Origin: SKLM01 sp050049955
GTDB lineage: Bacteria > Chloroflexota > Anaerolineae > B4-G1
Direction of reading: 5' to 3'
Assembly (NCBI GenBank): GCA_050049955.1
Contig: JASFVG010000150.1
Location: 1-10,275 of the forward strand
DNA length: 10,275 bases
Shown here piece by piece: positions 1 to 6,729 of the stretch (its first letter is position 1; the number at the start of each line of letters is the position of its first letter). The translations under genes were made by a program, and so were the position numbers. The notes beneath the pieces are model-generated. The model searched no databases, was not told the DNA's origin, and saw nothing but the letters and a program-made list of their open reading frames with translations.

Positions 1-1
1 C

Positions 2-7
2 GGAGGG
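2..7 (+). promoter_or_regulatory. Ribosome binding site of malQ
   Basis: GGAGGG ends 7 bases before the ATG at 15. This is a near-consensus Shine-Dalgarno sequence at a normal distance and supports that start codon. The promoter for malQ must lie outside the window. Confidence 0.8.
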
Positions 8-14
8 CTTCCAA

Positions 15-1526
15 ATGGCGTTTCCGCGCCGCGGCGGCGTCTTGCTTCACCCCACCTCTCTCCCCGGTCGGTCCGGGATCGGCGATCTCGGCCATCATGC
101 CCATCGATTCGCAGACTTCCTTGCCGCCGCTGGTCAATCCTACTGGCAGATACTCCCCCTTAGCCCCACAGGCTACGGCGACTCCCCCTACCAGGCGTTG
201 TCGGCGTTTGCGGGCAATCCCATGCTCATCAACCTCGACAGGCTGGTCGGGCTGGGGCACCTCTCGAACTCGGACATCGATAGCCTCCCTTTCTTCCCAA
301 AGGATCGCGTCGATTTCGGGCCAGTCATCTACCACAAATCGCGCGTCCTAGACCGCGCCTTCGCCAACTTCCAGGCCGGAGCCACCGCCGATCAACGGAC
401 TGCTTTCGACGCCTTCTGCGCAGACCAAGCCTATTGGCTGGAGGACTTCGCCCTCTTCATGGCGCTGAAGGAGAGCCACCAACTCCGGCCCTGGAACGAG
501 TGGGAGCCAGAGCTCGCCGCGCGGGAGCCAGGCGCCTTGGCTCGAGCCCGACGGGCGCTGCGCAGCGAGATCGAGAGCCAGAAGTACCGGCAGTGGCAAT
601 TCTTCCAGCAGTGGTTGGACGTCAAGCGGTACACCAACCGGCGAGGGGTCTCCATCATCGGCGATATCCCTATCTTCGTCGCCCTCGACAGCGCTGACGT
701 GTGGGCCAACACCGGGCTCTTCCGGTTCGATGAGAACCTCGAACCCATCGTGGTTTCCGGCGTACCTCCCGACTACTTCAGCAAGACGGGTCAGCTCTGG
801 GGCCATCCCCACTACCATTGGGACGTTATGGCGGAGAACGACTACACCTGGTGGATCTCCCGATTCCGCATGGCCTTTACCCAAGCCGACGTTGTGCGCA
901 TCGATCACTTCCGAGGGTTCTACAACTACTGGGAGGTCCCGGCCGACGCCGAGACCGCCGTTAGGGGCGAATGGCGACACGGCCCCGGTGCCCGCCTGTT
1001 CCGCAGCGTAACGGCATCTCTGGGTGAAGTACCCATCATCGCTGAGGACCTCGGCGACTTCGATGACGAATCTCGCGCCGGGGTTGACGCCCTCCAGGAA
1101 GAGTTCGGCTATCCCGGCATGAAGACACTCCAATTCGCCTTCCGCACGGGCCCATCCGACCCGTTCTTGCCCCACAACTACCTCCCGGGCTGCGTAGCGT
1201 ACACTGGCACTCACGACAACGATACCGTCACCGGCTGGTACCAGTTTAGCGCCACCCAAGAGGAGCGAGCCTTTGCCCGTAGGTACCTGAACAGTGATGG
1301 CTCACACATTGCCTGGGACCTGATCCGCGCTGCCTGGGCCTCCGTCGCCAACACCGCCATGACCACAGCGCAGGACCTGGCCGGTTTGGGACACGAGGCA
1401 CGGATGAACCTTCCTGGAACCGTCGGCCCGCCCAACTGGTGCTGGCGTCTTCGCGACGGGGAGCTGACTGATGACATCGCCCGCCGCCTGCGGGATATCA
1501 CAGTCACCTACGGACGCGGAGGATAG
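15..1526 (+). CDS. malQ: 4-alpha-glucanotransferase (amylomaltase, GH77)
   Basis: This 503-residue cytoplasmic enzyme transfers alpha-1,4-glucan segments between maltodextrins, releasing glucose, and works in glycogen or maltodextrin turnover. The N-terminus carries the family signature R-x-G-V-L-L-H-P-T-S-L-P followed by G-I-G-D-L-G, and then the W-Q-I-L-P-L-S-P-T-G-Y-G-D-S-P-Y-Q block of the active-site rim. The catalytic triad is complete: nucleophile D297 in V-R-I-D-H-F-R-G, acid/base E344 in I-I-A-E-D-L-G, and D401 in T-G-T-H-D-N-D. Their spacing (47 and 57 residues) is close to that of Thermus amylomaltase (47 and 55), and the length is typical of the short bacterial form. The start is fixed by the strong ribosome site at 2-7. 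No intrinsic terminator is evident after the stop. The next gene has its own promoter, so malQ probably belongs to an upstream unit. Confidence 0.97.
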   Translation: MAFPRRGGVLLHPTSLPGRSGIGDLGHHAHRFADFLAAAGQSYWQILPLSPTGYGDSPYQALSAFAGNPMLINLDRLVGLGHLSNSDIDSLPFFPKDRVDFGPVIYHKSRVLDRAFANFQAGATADQRTAFDAFCADQAYWLEDFALFMALKESHQLRPWNEWEPELAAREPGALARARRALRSEIESQKYRQWQFFQQWLDVKRYTNRRGVSIIGDIPIFVALDSADVWANTGLFRFDENLEPIVVSGVPPDYFSKTGQLWGHPHYHWDVMAENDYTWWISRFRMAFTQADVVRIDHFRGFYNYWEVPADAETAVRGEWRHGPGARLFRSVTASLGEVPIIAEDLGDFDDESRAGVDALQEEFGYPGMKTLQFAFRTGPSDPFLPHNYLPGCVAYTGTHDNDTVTGWYQFSATQEERAFARRYLNSDGSHIAWDLIRAAWASVANTAMTTAQDLAGLGHEARMNLPGTVGPPNWCWRLRDGELTDDIARRLRDITVTYGRGG

Positions 1527-1553
1527 TCACCTGCGGGCCGTGGCGACCTACTC

Positions 1554-1582
1554 TTCCCACTTCCCCGCCTGCGTGCTATAAT
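1554..1582 (+). promoter_or_regulatory. Predicted sigma-70 type promoter, extended -10
   Basis: A perfect TATAAT lies at 1577-1582 and is preceded by TGC at 1574-1576, which makes an extended -10 element (TGnTATAAT). Seventeen bases upstream, TTCCCA at 1554-1559 matches four of six positions of the -35 consensus. Transcription would begin near 1589 and give a leader of about 85 bases before the iron-sulfur subunit gene. It is by far the best promoter-like sequence in any gap of the window, and it implies that the dehydrogenase genes start a new transcription unit after malQ. Confidence 0.65.
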
Positions 1583-1674
1583 CACGTTGCCTGTGCAATC
1601 TAGCAGCCCGCACCCAAGACTTCATCGAGGAAGGACATCGGCAGTCCGACCACTTCACAGAGCAGAGCGACTTT

Positions 1675-2877
1675 ATGCCCGAACCCATTGAACCGCATAC
1701 CCACGCCACTGATGCGCATGTGGCCAACGATGGCTACTTGCACTGTATCCGCTGCGGGCTCTGTCTATCAGTTTGCCCGCTATATCGTCTTACACTGAAC
1801 GAGACCGATTCGCCACGCGCCCGTGTGGCCCTCTTGCGCGCCGTGCGGGAGGAGTTGGTGGAACGCCCCACCGCCGAGACCGCGGCACTGTTCTTCCGCT
1901 GCGTGCTTTGCGGAGCTTGCACCTTCGCGTGCCCCAGCGGCGTGACGGTTGACCGGGTCCTTGAGCTGACACGCGGCGAAATGGCCGATCTGGGCCTAGC
2001 GCCTGAGCCGCTCGTCGCCCTGGGGGATCGGATCGCCGAGGGACACAACATCTCCGGCGAACCCAACGAGAACCGGTTGATGTGGGCCGACAACCTTCCC
2101 TTCCTACCGACCGGCGTAGGGAAGGAACAGGCGGAGGTCGTTTACTTTGTCGGCTGCGTTAGCGCGATGTTCCCACGCAGCTACTCCGTGGCGCAGTCTT
2201 TCGTCGAGCTTCTTGAGAAGGCCGATGTCGGCTACGGCCTGCTTGGCGAGAAGGAGTGGTGCTGCGGCTATCCCCAGGCCATCAGCGGCGAGCCGGATCG
2301 CGCCCGCGAGACCATGCGCCATAACCTGGAAGCCGTCAGGGCCCTGCGGCCTAAGACCCTGGTTACCACGTGCCCCTCCTGCTACCACTTCTGGAAACAC
2401 ACCTACCCCGTGGCCCTGGAGGAGGACCTCGAGTCCGAGGGCCTCGGTTTCGAGGTTGTGCACGCCACCGAGTTCCTGGCCGACCTCCTAGAGGCTGGTC
2501 GCATCCCGCTGCGGGACGACCTGCGCGAGCAGGTAGTGACCTACCATGATCCCTGTGACCTGGGGCGCAAGAGCGGCGTATTCGACGCGCCCCGGCGCAT
2601 TATCGCCCAGCTCCCCGCCGTGACACTCGTGGAAATGCCGGAGAACCGCGAGGGATCCCACTGCTGTGGCGGTGGGGGCAATCTGGAGAGCTTCGACCCC
2701 GACCTGAGCGGCGCCATCGCGGCCAGACGCATCCAGCAAGCAGCAGAGACCGGCGCCAAGACAGTGCTGTCGGCCTGCCAGCAGTGCGAGCGAACGCTCC
2801 TCACCGCCGCCCGCTCGGAGCGCATCCGCGTCCGAGCCAAGGACATCGTTGAGGCAGTGCTGGACGCAGCGGAGTGA
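1675..2877 (+). CDS. glcF: Iron-sulfur subunit of glycolate/D-lactate dehydrogenase (GlcF-like)
   Basis: This 400-residue protein is the electron-transfer partner of the FAD subunit encoded just downstream. Two 4Fe-4S ferredoxin motifs occupy the N-terminus: C24-x2-C27-x2-C30-x3-C34-P, and C76-x2-C79-x2-C82-x3-C86-P. Two cysteine-rich CCG domains follow. The first has C161, C196-C197-G and C233-x2-C236; the second has C294, C330-C331-G and C368-x2-C371. This arrangement is known from GlcF, from the LdhB-type subunit of sulfate reducers, and from HdrD-like proteins. There is no signal peptide or membrane segment, so a cytoplasmic-face peripheral location is expected. The ATG has no strong ribosome site directly before it, but no in-frame alternative start is present in the roughly 45 bases upstream that were checked. 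The partner gene points to a 2-hydroxyacid substrate; glycolate and D-lactate cannot be told apart from sequence. The symbol reflects family only. Confidence 0.88.
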   Translation: MPEPIEPHTHATDAHVANDGYLHCIRCGLCLSVCPLYRLTLNETDSPRARVALLRAVREELVERPTAETAALFFRCVLCGACTFACPSGVTVDRVLELTRGEMADLGLAPEPLVALGDRIAEGHNISGEPNENRLMWADNLPFLPTGVGKEQAEVVYFVGCVSAMFPRSYSVAQSFVELLEKADVGYGLLGEKEWCCGYPQAISGEPDRARETMRHNLEAVRALRPKTLVTTCPSCYHFWKHTYPVALEEDLESEGLGFEVVHATEFLADLLEAGRIPLRDDLREQVVTYHDPCDLGRKSGVFDAPRRIIAQLPAVTLVEMPENREGSHCCGGGGNLESFDPDLSGAIAARRIQQAAETGAKTVLSACQQCERTLLTAARSERIRVRAKDIVEAVLDAAE

Positions 2878-2946
2878 TAGGATACCAGATAACGGCCACC
2901 TCGTCATGAACGCGCCCGACTGATGGTAGCACGCTTGCGCGAGGGC

Positions 2947-2991
2947 TTGGAAAGGACTTGCTTGGAAAGGACATGCCTGGAAAGGATACGA
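2947..2991 (+). repeat. 15-bp tandem repeat, three copies, spanning the glcD start
   Basis: Units are 2947-2961 (TTGGAAAGGACTTGC), 2962-2976 (TTGGAAAGGACATGC, one change) and 2977-2991 (CTGGAAAGGATACGA, a more diverged third copy). Each unit holds the purine-rich GGAAAGGA. At the same phase after it, unit 1 has TTG and unit 2 has ATG, so both the ribosome-binding sequence and the start codon are duplicated in frame. The unit length is a multiple of three. Confidence 0.85.
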
Positions 2992-4370
2992 CCGACACCA
3001 TTCAGAGACTCCAGGAGGCTATAGGGGCCCAGAAGGTCCTCAGCTCTCTGGAGGACCGCATTGCCTACTCCTACGACGGCACCTTCGAGCAGAACCTGCC
3101 GGACCTGGCAGTGCTCCCGGAATCGACCGACGACGTGGCAGCGGTCGTGCGTATTGCTGCAGAGCTTGGGGTCCCAATCGTCCCCAGAGGCATGGCCTCC
3201 GGACTGGCGGCGGCCTCCGTGCCTTTCGGCGGTGGCATCGCACTGTCGCTCACACGTATGGACCGCATCCTGGAGATCGACGAGGAGAACTACACTGTTC
3301 GCGTCGAGGCAGGAGTGATCACTGCCGACCTGGAGACAGCTGTTGGCGAGTTGGGCCTGTTCTACCCACCCGACCCGTCAAGCAATAAGCAGTCCACCAT
3401 TGGCGGCAATATCGCGTGCAATGCCGGCGGCCCCCGGTGCCTGAAATACGGCGTCACCGGTGACTACGTGATGGGGCTCACCGTCGTCCTGCCCGACGGG
3501 GAGGTGCTGCAGACTGGCGGCAAGGCGATCAAGAACGTTGTCGGGTACGATCTGACCTCACTCTTCGTCGGCTCGGAGGGGACGCTGGGCGTGATAACCG
3601 AGGCTCTTCTGCGGTTGACGGCAATGCCCCAGGTCGTGCGCACGGCTCGCGCCGAGTTCCCAGCCCTAGAGGACGCCTCTCGCGCGGTCAACGCCGTCCT
3701 GCAAACAGGTGTCGTCCCGGCGACTCTCGAGCTCATGGACGAGACAGCCATCGCCTGCATCGAGGAGGCGATGGGGCTTGGGCTGCCGCTCGACGTGGAA
3801 GCCATGCTGATCATCGAAAGCGACGGCTCGGACGAGCAAGCCGTCGTGCGGGAAATCGAGACAGCGGCTCGTGTGTGCCGTCAGAACGGCGCTCGGGAGG
3901 TGATTGTCGCCACGACTGAAGAGGAGCGGGACCAACTCTGGCGCGCCCGACGCTCTGTGTCGCCGTCGCTGGCCCGCAAGGCCCCCAACAAACTAGGCGA
4001 GGACATCACCGTCCCCCGCAGCGCTATTCCGGAGGCAGTGCGGCGCATCAAAGCCATAGGAATCGACTATGGCCTGCCCATCGTCATTTTTGGTCACGCC
4101 GGCGACGGCAACCTCCATCCCAACATCCTCTTCGACAAGCGCGAGGACGAACAGTGGGAGAAGGTGGAACAGATGGTCGGTGAGATCTTCCAGGTGGCAC
4201 TCGATCTCGACGGCACCCTTTCCGGCGAACACGGGGTGGGCACCCTGAAACGCCCCTACATGGAGCGGGCGGTCGGTTCACTCTCGCTCGACATCCAGCG
4301 ACGTATCAAGGAAGCGCTGGACCCGCACAACATCCTGAACCCTGGGAAGGTCATCCCCGAGAGGCTTTGA
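2973..4370 (+). CDS. glcD: FAD-binding 2-hydroxyacid dehydrogenase subunit (GlcD-like)
   Basis: This 465-residue flavoprotein oxidises a 2-hydroxyacid (probably glycolate or D-lactate) and passes electrons to the adjacent iron-sulfur subunit. The N-terminal half is a VAO/PCMH-type FAD domain: V-P-R-G at 70-73, P-P-D-P-S-S at 132-137, then T-I-G-G-N-I-A-C-N-A-G-G at 142-153, and the G-Y-D-L-T-S-L-F-V-G-S-E-G-T-L-G-V-I-T block. The C-terminal FAD-oxidase domain shows G374-H-A-G-D-G-N-L-H-P383, S-G-E-H-G-V-G at 417-423 and D-P-x-N-I-L-N-P-G-K at 450-459. Length and order fit GlcD and bacterial D-lactate dehydrogenases. The ATG at 2973 is preferred; TTG at 2958 is in frame and would add five residues. 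The glycine loop reads R-G-M-A-S-G-L-A-A-A where relatives usually have R-G-A-G-T-x-L. No GlcE gene is present, so a two-subunit enzyme is likely. Confidence 0.9.
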   Translation: MPGKDTTDTIQRLQEAIGAQKVLSSLEDRIAYSYDGTFEQNLPDLAVLPESTDDVAAVVRIAAELGVPIVPRGMASGLAAASVPFGGGIALSLTRMDRILEIDEENYTVRVEAGVITADLETAVGELGLFYPPDPSSNKQSTIGGNIACNAGGPRCLKYGVTGDYVMGLTVVLPDGEVLQTGGKAIKNVVGYDLTSLFVGSEGTLGVITEALLRLTAMPQVVRTARAEFPALEDASRAVNAVLQTGVVPATLELMDETAIACIEEAMGLGLPLDVEAMLIIESDGSDEQAVVREIETAARVCRQNGAREVIVATTEEERDQLWRARRSVSPSLARKAPNKLGEDITVPRSAIPEAVRRIKAIGIDYGLPIVIFGHAGDGNLHPNILFDKREDEQWEKVEQMVGEIFQVALDLDGTLSGEHGVGTLKRPYMERAVGSLSLDIQRRIKEALDPHNILNPGKVIPERL

Positions 4371-4386
4371 CTCCATGATTGGAGTC
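4369..4386 (+). other. Inverted repeat over the glcD stop codon
   Basis: GACTCC (4369-4374) and GGAGTC (4381-4386) form a perfect 6-bp stem with a 6-base loop ATGATT, and the stem includes the last bases of the TGA stop. No T-run follows, so it does not qualify as a standard intrinsic terminator. It might act as a weak 3' end stabiliser, or it might be chance. Confidence 0.4.
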
Positions 4387-4535
4387 CCCTGTCACGTTGC
4401 TAGAGCTGTTCCCGACAGTCAAGACTCCGACACCTCGTTGATCAAGCGAATGCGCTGCAGCGAACGACCCAAGAGTGCGCAGCCCCGCGCACGCGCGCGG
4501 CGAGCCTCGCGGTTCGTTCCCGCTGCCCAGGACAT
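4371..4535. other. Gap between glcD and the glycosyltransferase gene
   Basis: These 165 bases contain no convincing coding sequence, no recognisable -10/-35 pair and no T-rich terminator. They hold the TTGATCAA palindrome at 4438-4445 and a 14-base strictly alternating pyrimidine-purine run at 4486-4499 made almost only of CG steps, which is the sequence type that favours left-handed DNA under supercoiling. AGGA at 4529-4532 is a weak ribosome site for the next gene. Confidence 0.5.
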
Positions 4536-6626
4536 ATGCCTGAAGAGAGCAAAGGTCCATCCAGGCGCTGGACTTGTCTAGGCTTGATCTTCCTACTGGC
4601 CCTCCTACCACGAGCGCTCAACCCGGTGTCAAGATCAATGCTCTGGTACTTTCGTGCCATCCACTTCACCGACGCGCTGCTGGCGAGGGACTGGGCGGCA
4701 ACCTATCAGTGCTGTCATCCAGGTGTGACCACGATGTGGCTCTCCGGCTTAGCCATCAAGGCCTTCGGCTGGAAGCGGGAACTCTCGTCCGCCCAGCTTC
4801 TCGGCATTGAGCCCACGACTCCCGGGACCCACGACCACGCTATCGGGGCTGGGGTGGTTCCCCTCGCCCTGGCTAGCGCATTGTGCATCGCTTTCTGCTA
4901 CCCTCTGCTGCTGCGACTCACCGGGCATCGCATAGCGCTTGTTGCCAGCTGCCTCATGGCCCTCGATCCGTTCCTTATCACCCACAGCAAAGCGCTCCAT
5001 GTGGACGGCCTGATGACGATGCTCATGATCACGAGCGCGCTCTTCCTGTTCCGTCACGTGCGCGGGTCAAGATGGCGTGATCTGGTATCGAGCGGCGCAT
5101 GTGCCGGACTCGCCTTCCTCACCAAGATACCCTCTCTATTCCTTGTTCCATTCACAGGTGTGACTCTGGCAGCCCGTACGCTCATCCCGCCCCTTCAAGG
5201 CTCTGCCTCGAGCACCAGGGGCCATGAAATGACACACCGGCTGACCCAGTCTGTCCGGGCCCTGCTGGTCTGGGGCTCAGTAGCAGCCATCCTTTTCGTC
5301 GTGCTCTGGCCGGCTGTCTGGATCCAGCCGTTCGAGGTACTGGGGCGGATGAGAGACCGGACACTGTTCCACGTTGAGGAAGTCCACATCAAACCAGTCT
5401 TCTTCAACGGCAGAGCAACATACGAGGATCCGGGGCTGCCGTTCTATCTGGCGACTGTGGCCTGGAAGACCACCTTCGTCACCTTGCCGGCTGCCGTGGC
5501 AGGCCTCATCTGGGCCGCGCTCCAGGGGAACAGAGGCAAGGTAGACAGGACGGCGTGGCTGCTCGGCGCTTTTGCCCTATGCTTCACGCTGCTGATAGCA
5601 GTGCCGTCCCACAAGGCCCTCCGATACCTCCTACCCGTATTCCCGGCTCTGGACATCCTAGCTGGCATTGGCCTCGTGAAAGGCGCTACCTCCCTGGCCC
5701 GACGCCTTCATAGCTCGATCCGCCGCTGGATGCCTGCTGTCCTCATTGCTCTCGCATTGGGGCTACAGGCTGCGATTGTGCTGCCTCGCCATCCCTACTA
5801 CGGAACGCACTACAACCGCCTTCTGGGAGGCCCCAGCGCGGCCCAGCACGTCTTGCCTCTCCAGACCCAGGGTGAAGGGCTCGATCTGGCGGCTCAGTAT
5901 CTGAACAGCCTGCCCCATGCATCGCTGGCCAGGGCCATGGTCTACCCGCTCGGCGGCGAGCTCTTCCAGCGCAGCTTCCTCGGCTTCACCAGTGCAGAGC
6001 CTGAACCCTGGACCGACTATCGTGTGTATTACGCCAACCAAGTGCAGCGCGGTCTCGGCGACGCAGCTTGGCAGAAAGCGTGGAACACCGACAGGGAGAA
6101 CACACCCCTGTGGTCCTTGGTCTTTGACGGCGTACCCTATGTCTGGGTCTACGGTGCACCACCCGCGGAGCCCGCATGTGGTGGCCCAGAGTTCGAAGGG
6201 GGCTACACGCTCGGACAAGATATCCGGTTGAACCGGTATCGCCTCAGCGGGGAGGCGCTGGCCCCGGGGGACACCCTGACCGTTGCCCTGATCTGGCAGG
6301 CGAATGCCCAGATCGACGAAGACTACCATGTCTTCTGCCACCTCCACTCGCCGAGTGGCGAGCTGGTCGCGCAACGCGACGGCCCGCCAATCTACGGTGC
6401 CCGCCCCACGCCAGGCTGGCGAGTCGGCGAGGTGATTGAGGACGGCCACGAGATCTTTCTCGACGACGAGATACCTCCTGGCGAGTACGAGCTATCGGTG
6501 GGGCTGTACGAACCCGAGACAATGAAACGCGTTCCCGCCTACGCGGGATCCGGCGAGCGACTGCCCGAGGATCGAATCGTCTTGAGATCGGTGCTGGTTC
6601 AGATCCCAGATTCGTCTTCGGACTGA
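4536..6626 (+). CDS. GT39/PMT-like membrane glycosyltransferase with C-terminal beta domain
   Basis: The protein has 696 residues. About ten hydrophobic segments can be placed near residues 13-29, 103-126, 132-150, 156-173, 184-215, 243-263, 303-326, 340-358, 362-385 and 397-416, matching a GT-C fold enzyme that uses lipid-linked sugars. The first outer loop has D46 and the motif C-H-P-G-V-T-T-M-W-L at about 60-69; an acidic residue in this loop is the usual catalytic site of the fold, and D46 is a candidate. Residues from about 417 onward are extracytoplasmic. From about 553 to 690 they form a beta-rich domain with L-I-W-Q-A, D-Y-H-V-F-C-H-L, V-A-Q-R-D-G-P-P and P-P-G-E-Y-E-L-S-V-G-L-Y-E-P. 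Sugar and acceptor cannot be read from the sequence. The neighbours are metabolic and give no clue. It may be transcribed with glcD by read-through. Confidence 0.78.
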   Translation: MPEESKGPSRRWTCLGLIFLLALLPRALNPVSRSMLWYFRAIHFTDALLARDWAATYQCCHPGVTTMWLSGLAIKAFGWKRELSSAQLLGIEPTTPGTHDHAIGAGVVPLALASALCIAFCYPLLLRLTGHRIALVASCLMALDPFLITHSKALHVDGLMTMLMITSALFLFRHVRGSRWRDLVSSGACAGLAFLTKIPSLFLVPFTGVTLAARTLIPPLQGSASSTRGHEMTHRLTQSVRALLVWGSVAAILFVVLWPAVWIQPFEVLGRMRDRTLFHVEEVHIKPVFFNGRATYEDPGLPFYLATVAWKTTFVTLPAAVAGLIWAALQGNRGKVDRTAWLLGAFALCFTLLIAVPSHKALRYLLPVFPALDILAGIGLVKGATSLARRLHSSIRRWMPAVLIALALGLQAAIVLPRHPYYGTHYNRLLGGPSAAQHVLPLQTQGEGLDLAAQYLNSLPHASLARAMVYPLGGELFQRSFLGFTSAEPEPWTDYRVYYANQVQRGLGDAAWQKAWNTDRENTPLWSLVFDGVPYVWVYGAPPAEPACGGPEFEGGYTLGQDIRLNRYRLSGEALAPGDTLTVALIWQANAQIDEDYHVFCHLHSPSGELVAQRDGPPIYGARPTPGWRVGEVIEDGHEIFLDDEIPPGEYELSVGLYEPETMKRVPAYAGSGERLPEDRIVLRSVLVQIPDSSSD

Positions 6627-6729
6627 TCTTGACCTGATCACAGTCATTACCACAAAGCCGTTGGCCGCGGGGCGCAGGACCGACCTCTCAGTCCCCGTGA
6701 CCGGACTACCAGTCGACGAGGAGACATTG
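6627..6729. other. Gap before the PEP carboxykinase gene
   Basis: These 103 bases carry TTGACC at 6629-6634 (five of six to the -35 consensus), but no acceptable -10 lies 16-18 bases downstream. TGATC at 6624-6628 and GATCA at 6636-6640 form a short inverted repeat around that TTGACC. An in-frame TTG at 6661 could extend the next protein by 23 residues, but it has no ribosome site. Confidence 0.4.
6718..6723 (+). promoter_or_regulatory. Ribosome binding site deciding the PEP carboxykinase start
   Basis: GAGGAG ends six bases before the ATG at 6730. This favours 6730 over the upstream in-frame TTG at 6661, whose added 23 residues do not resemble the family N-terminus. Confidence 0.75.

Noticed and set aside
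348..1259. 303-codon minus-strand frame opposite malQ
   Set aside because: It overlaps the catalytic core of malQ, has no recognisable motif, and has the composition of a shadow frame.
4369..4390. Intrinsic terminator after glcD
   Set aside because: A 6-bp stem is present but no T-run follows, so the standard terminator criteria are not met. It is listed only as an inverted repeat.
5763..6449. 228-codon minus-strand frame opposite the glycosyltransferase tail
   Set aside because: The plus-strand frame is continuous, with membrane segments and a patterned beta domain. The antisense translation shows nothing recognisable.
6629..6657. Promoter-like TTGACC upstream of PEP carboxykinase
   Set aside because: The hexamer 17 bases downstream (ACAAAG) is a very poor -10, and other nearby spacings are no better.
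6661..6729. Upstream TTG start for PEP carboxykinase adding 23 residues
   Set aside because: It has no ribosome site, the extra residues do not look like the family N-terminus, and ATG 6730 has GAGGAG at good spacing.
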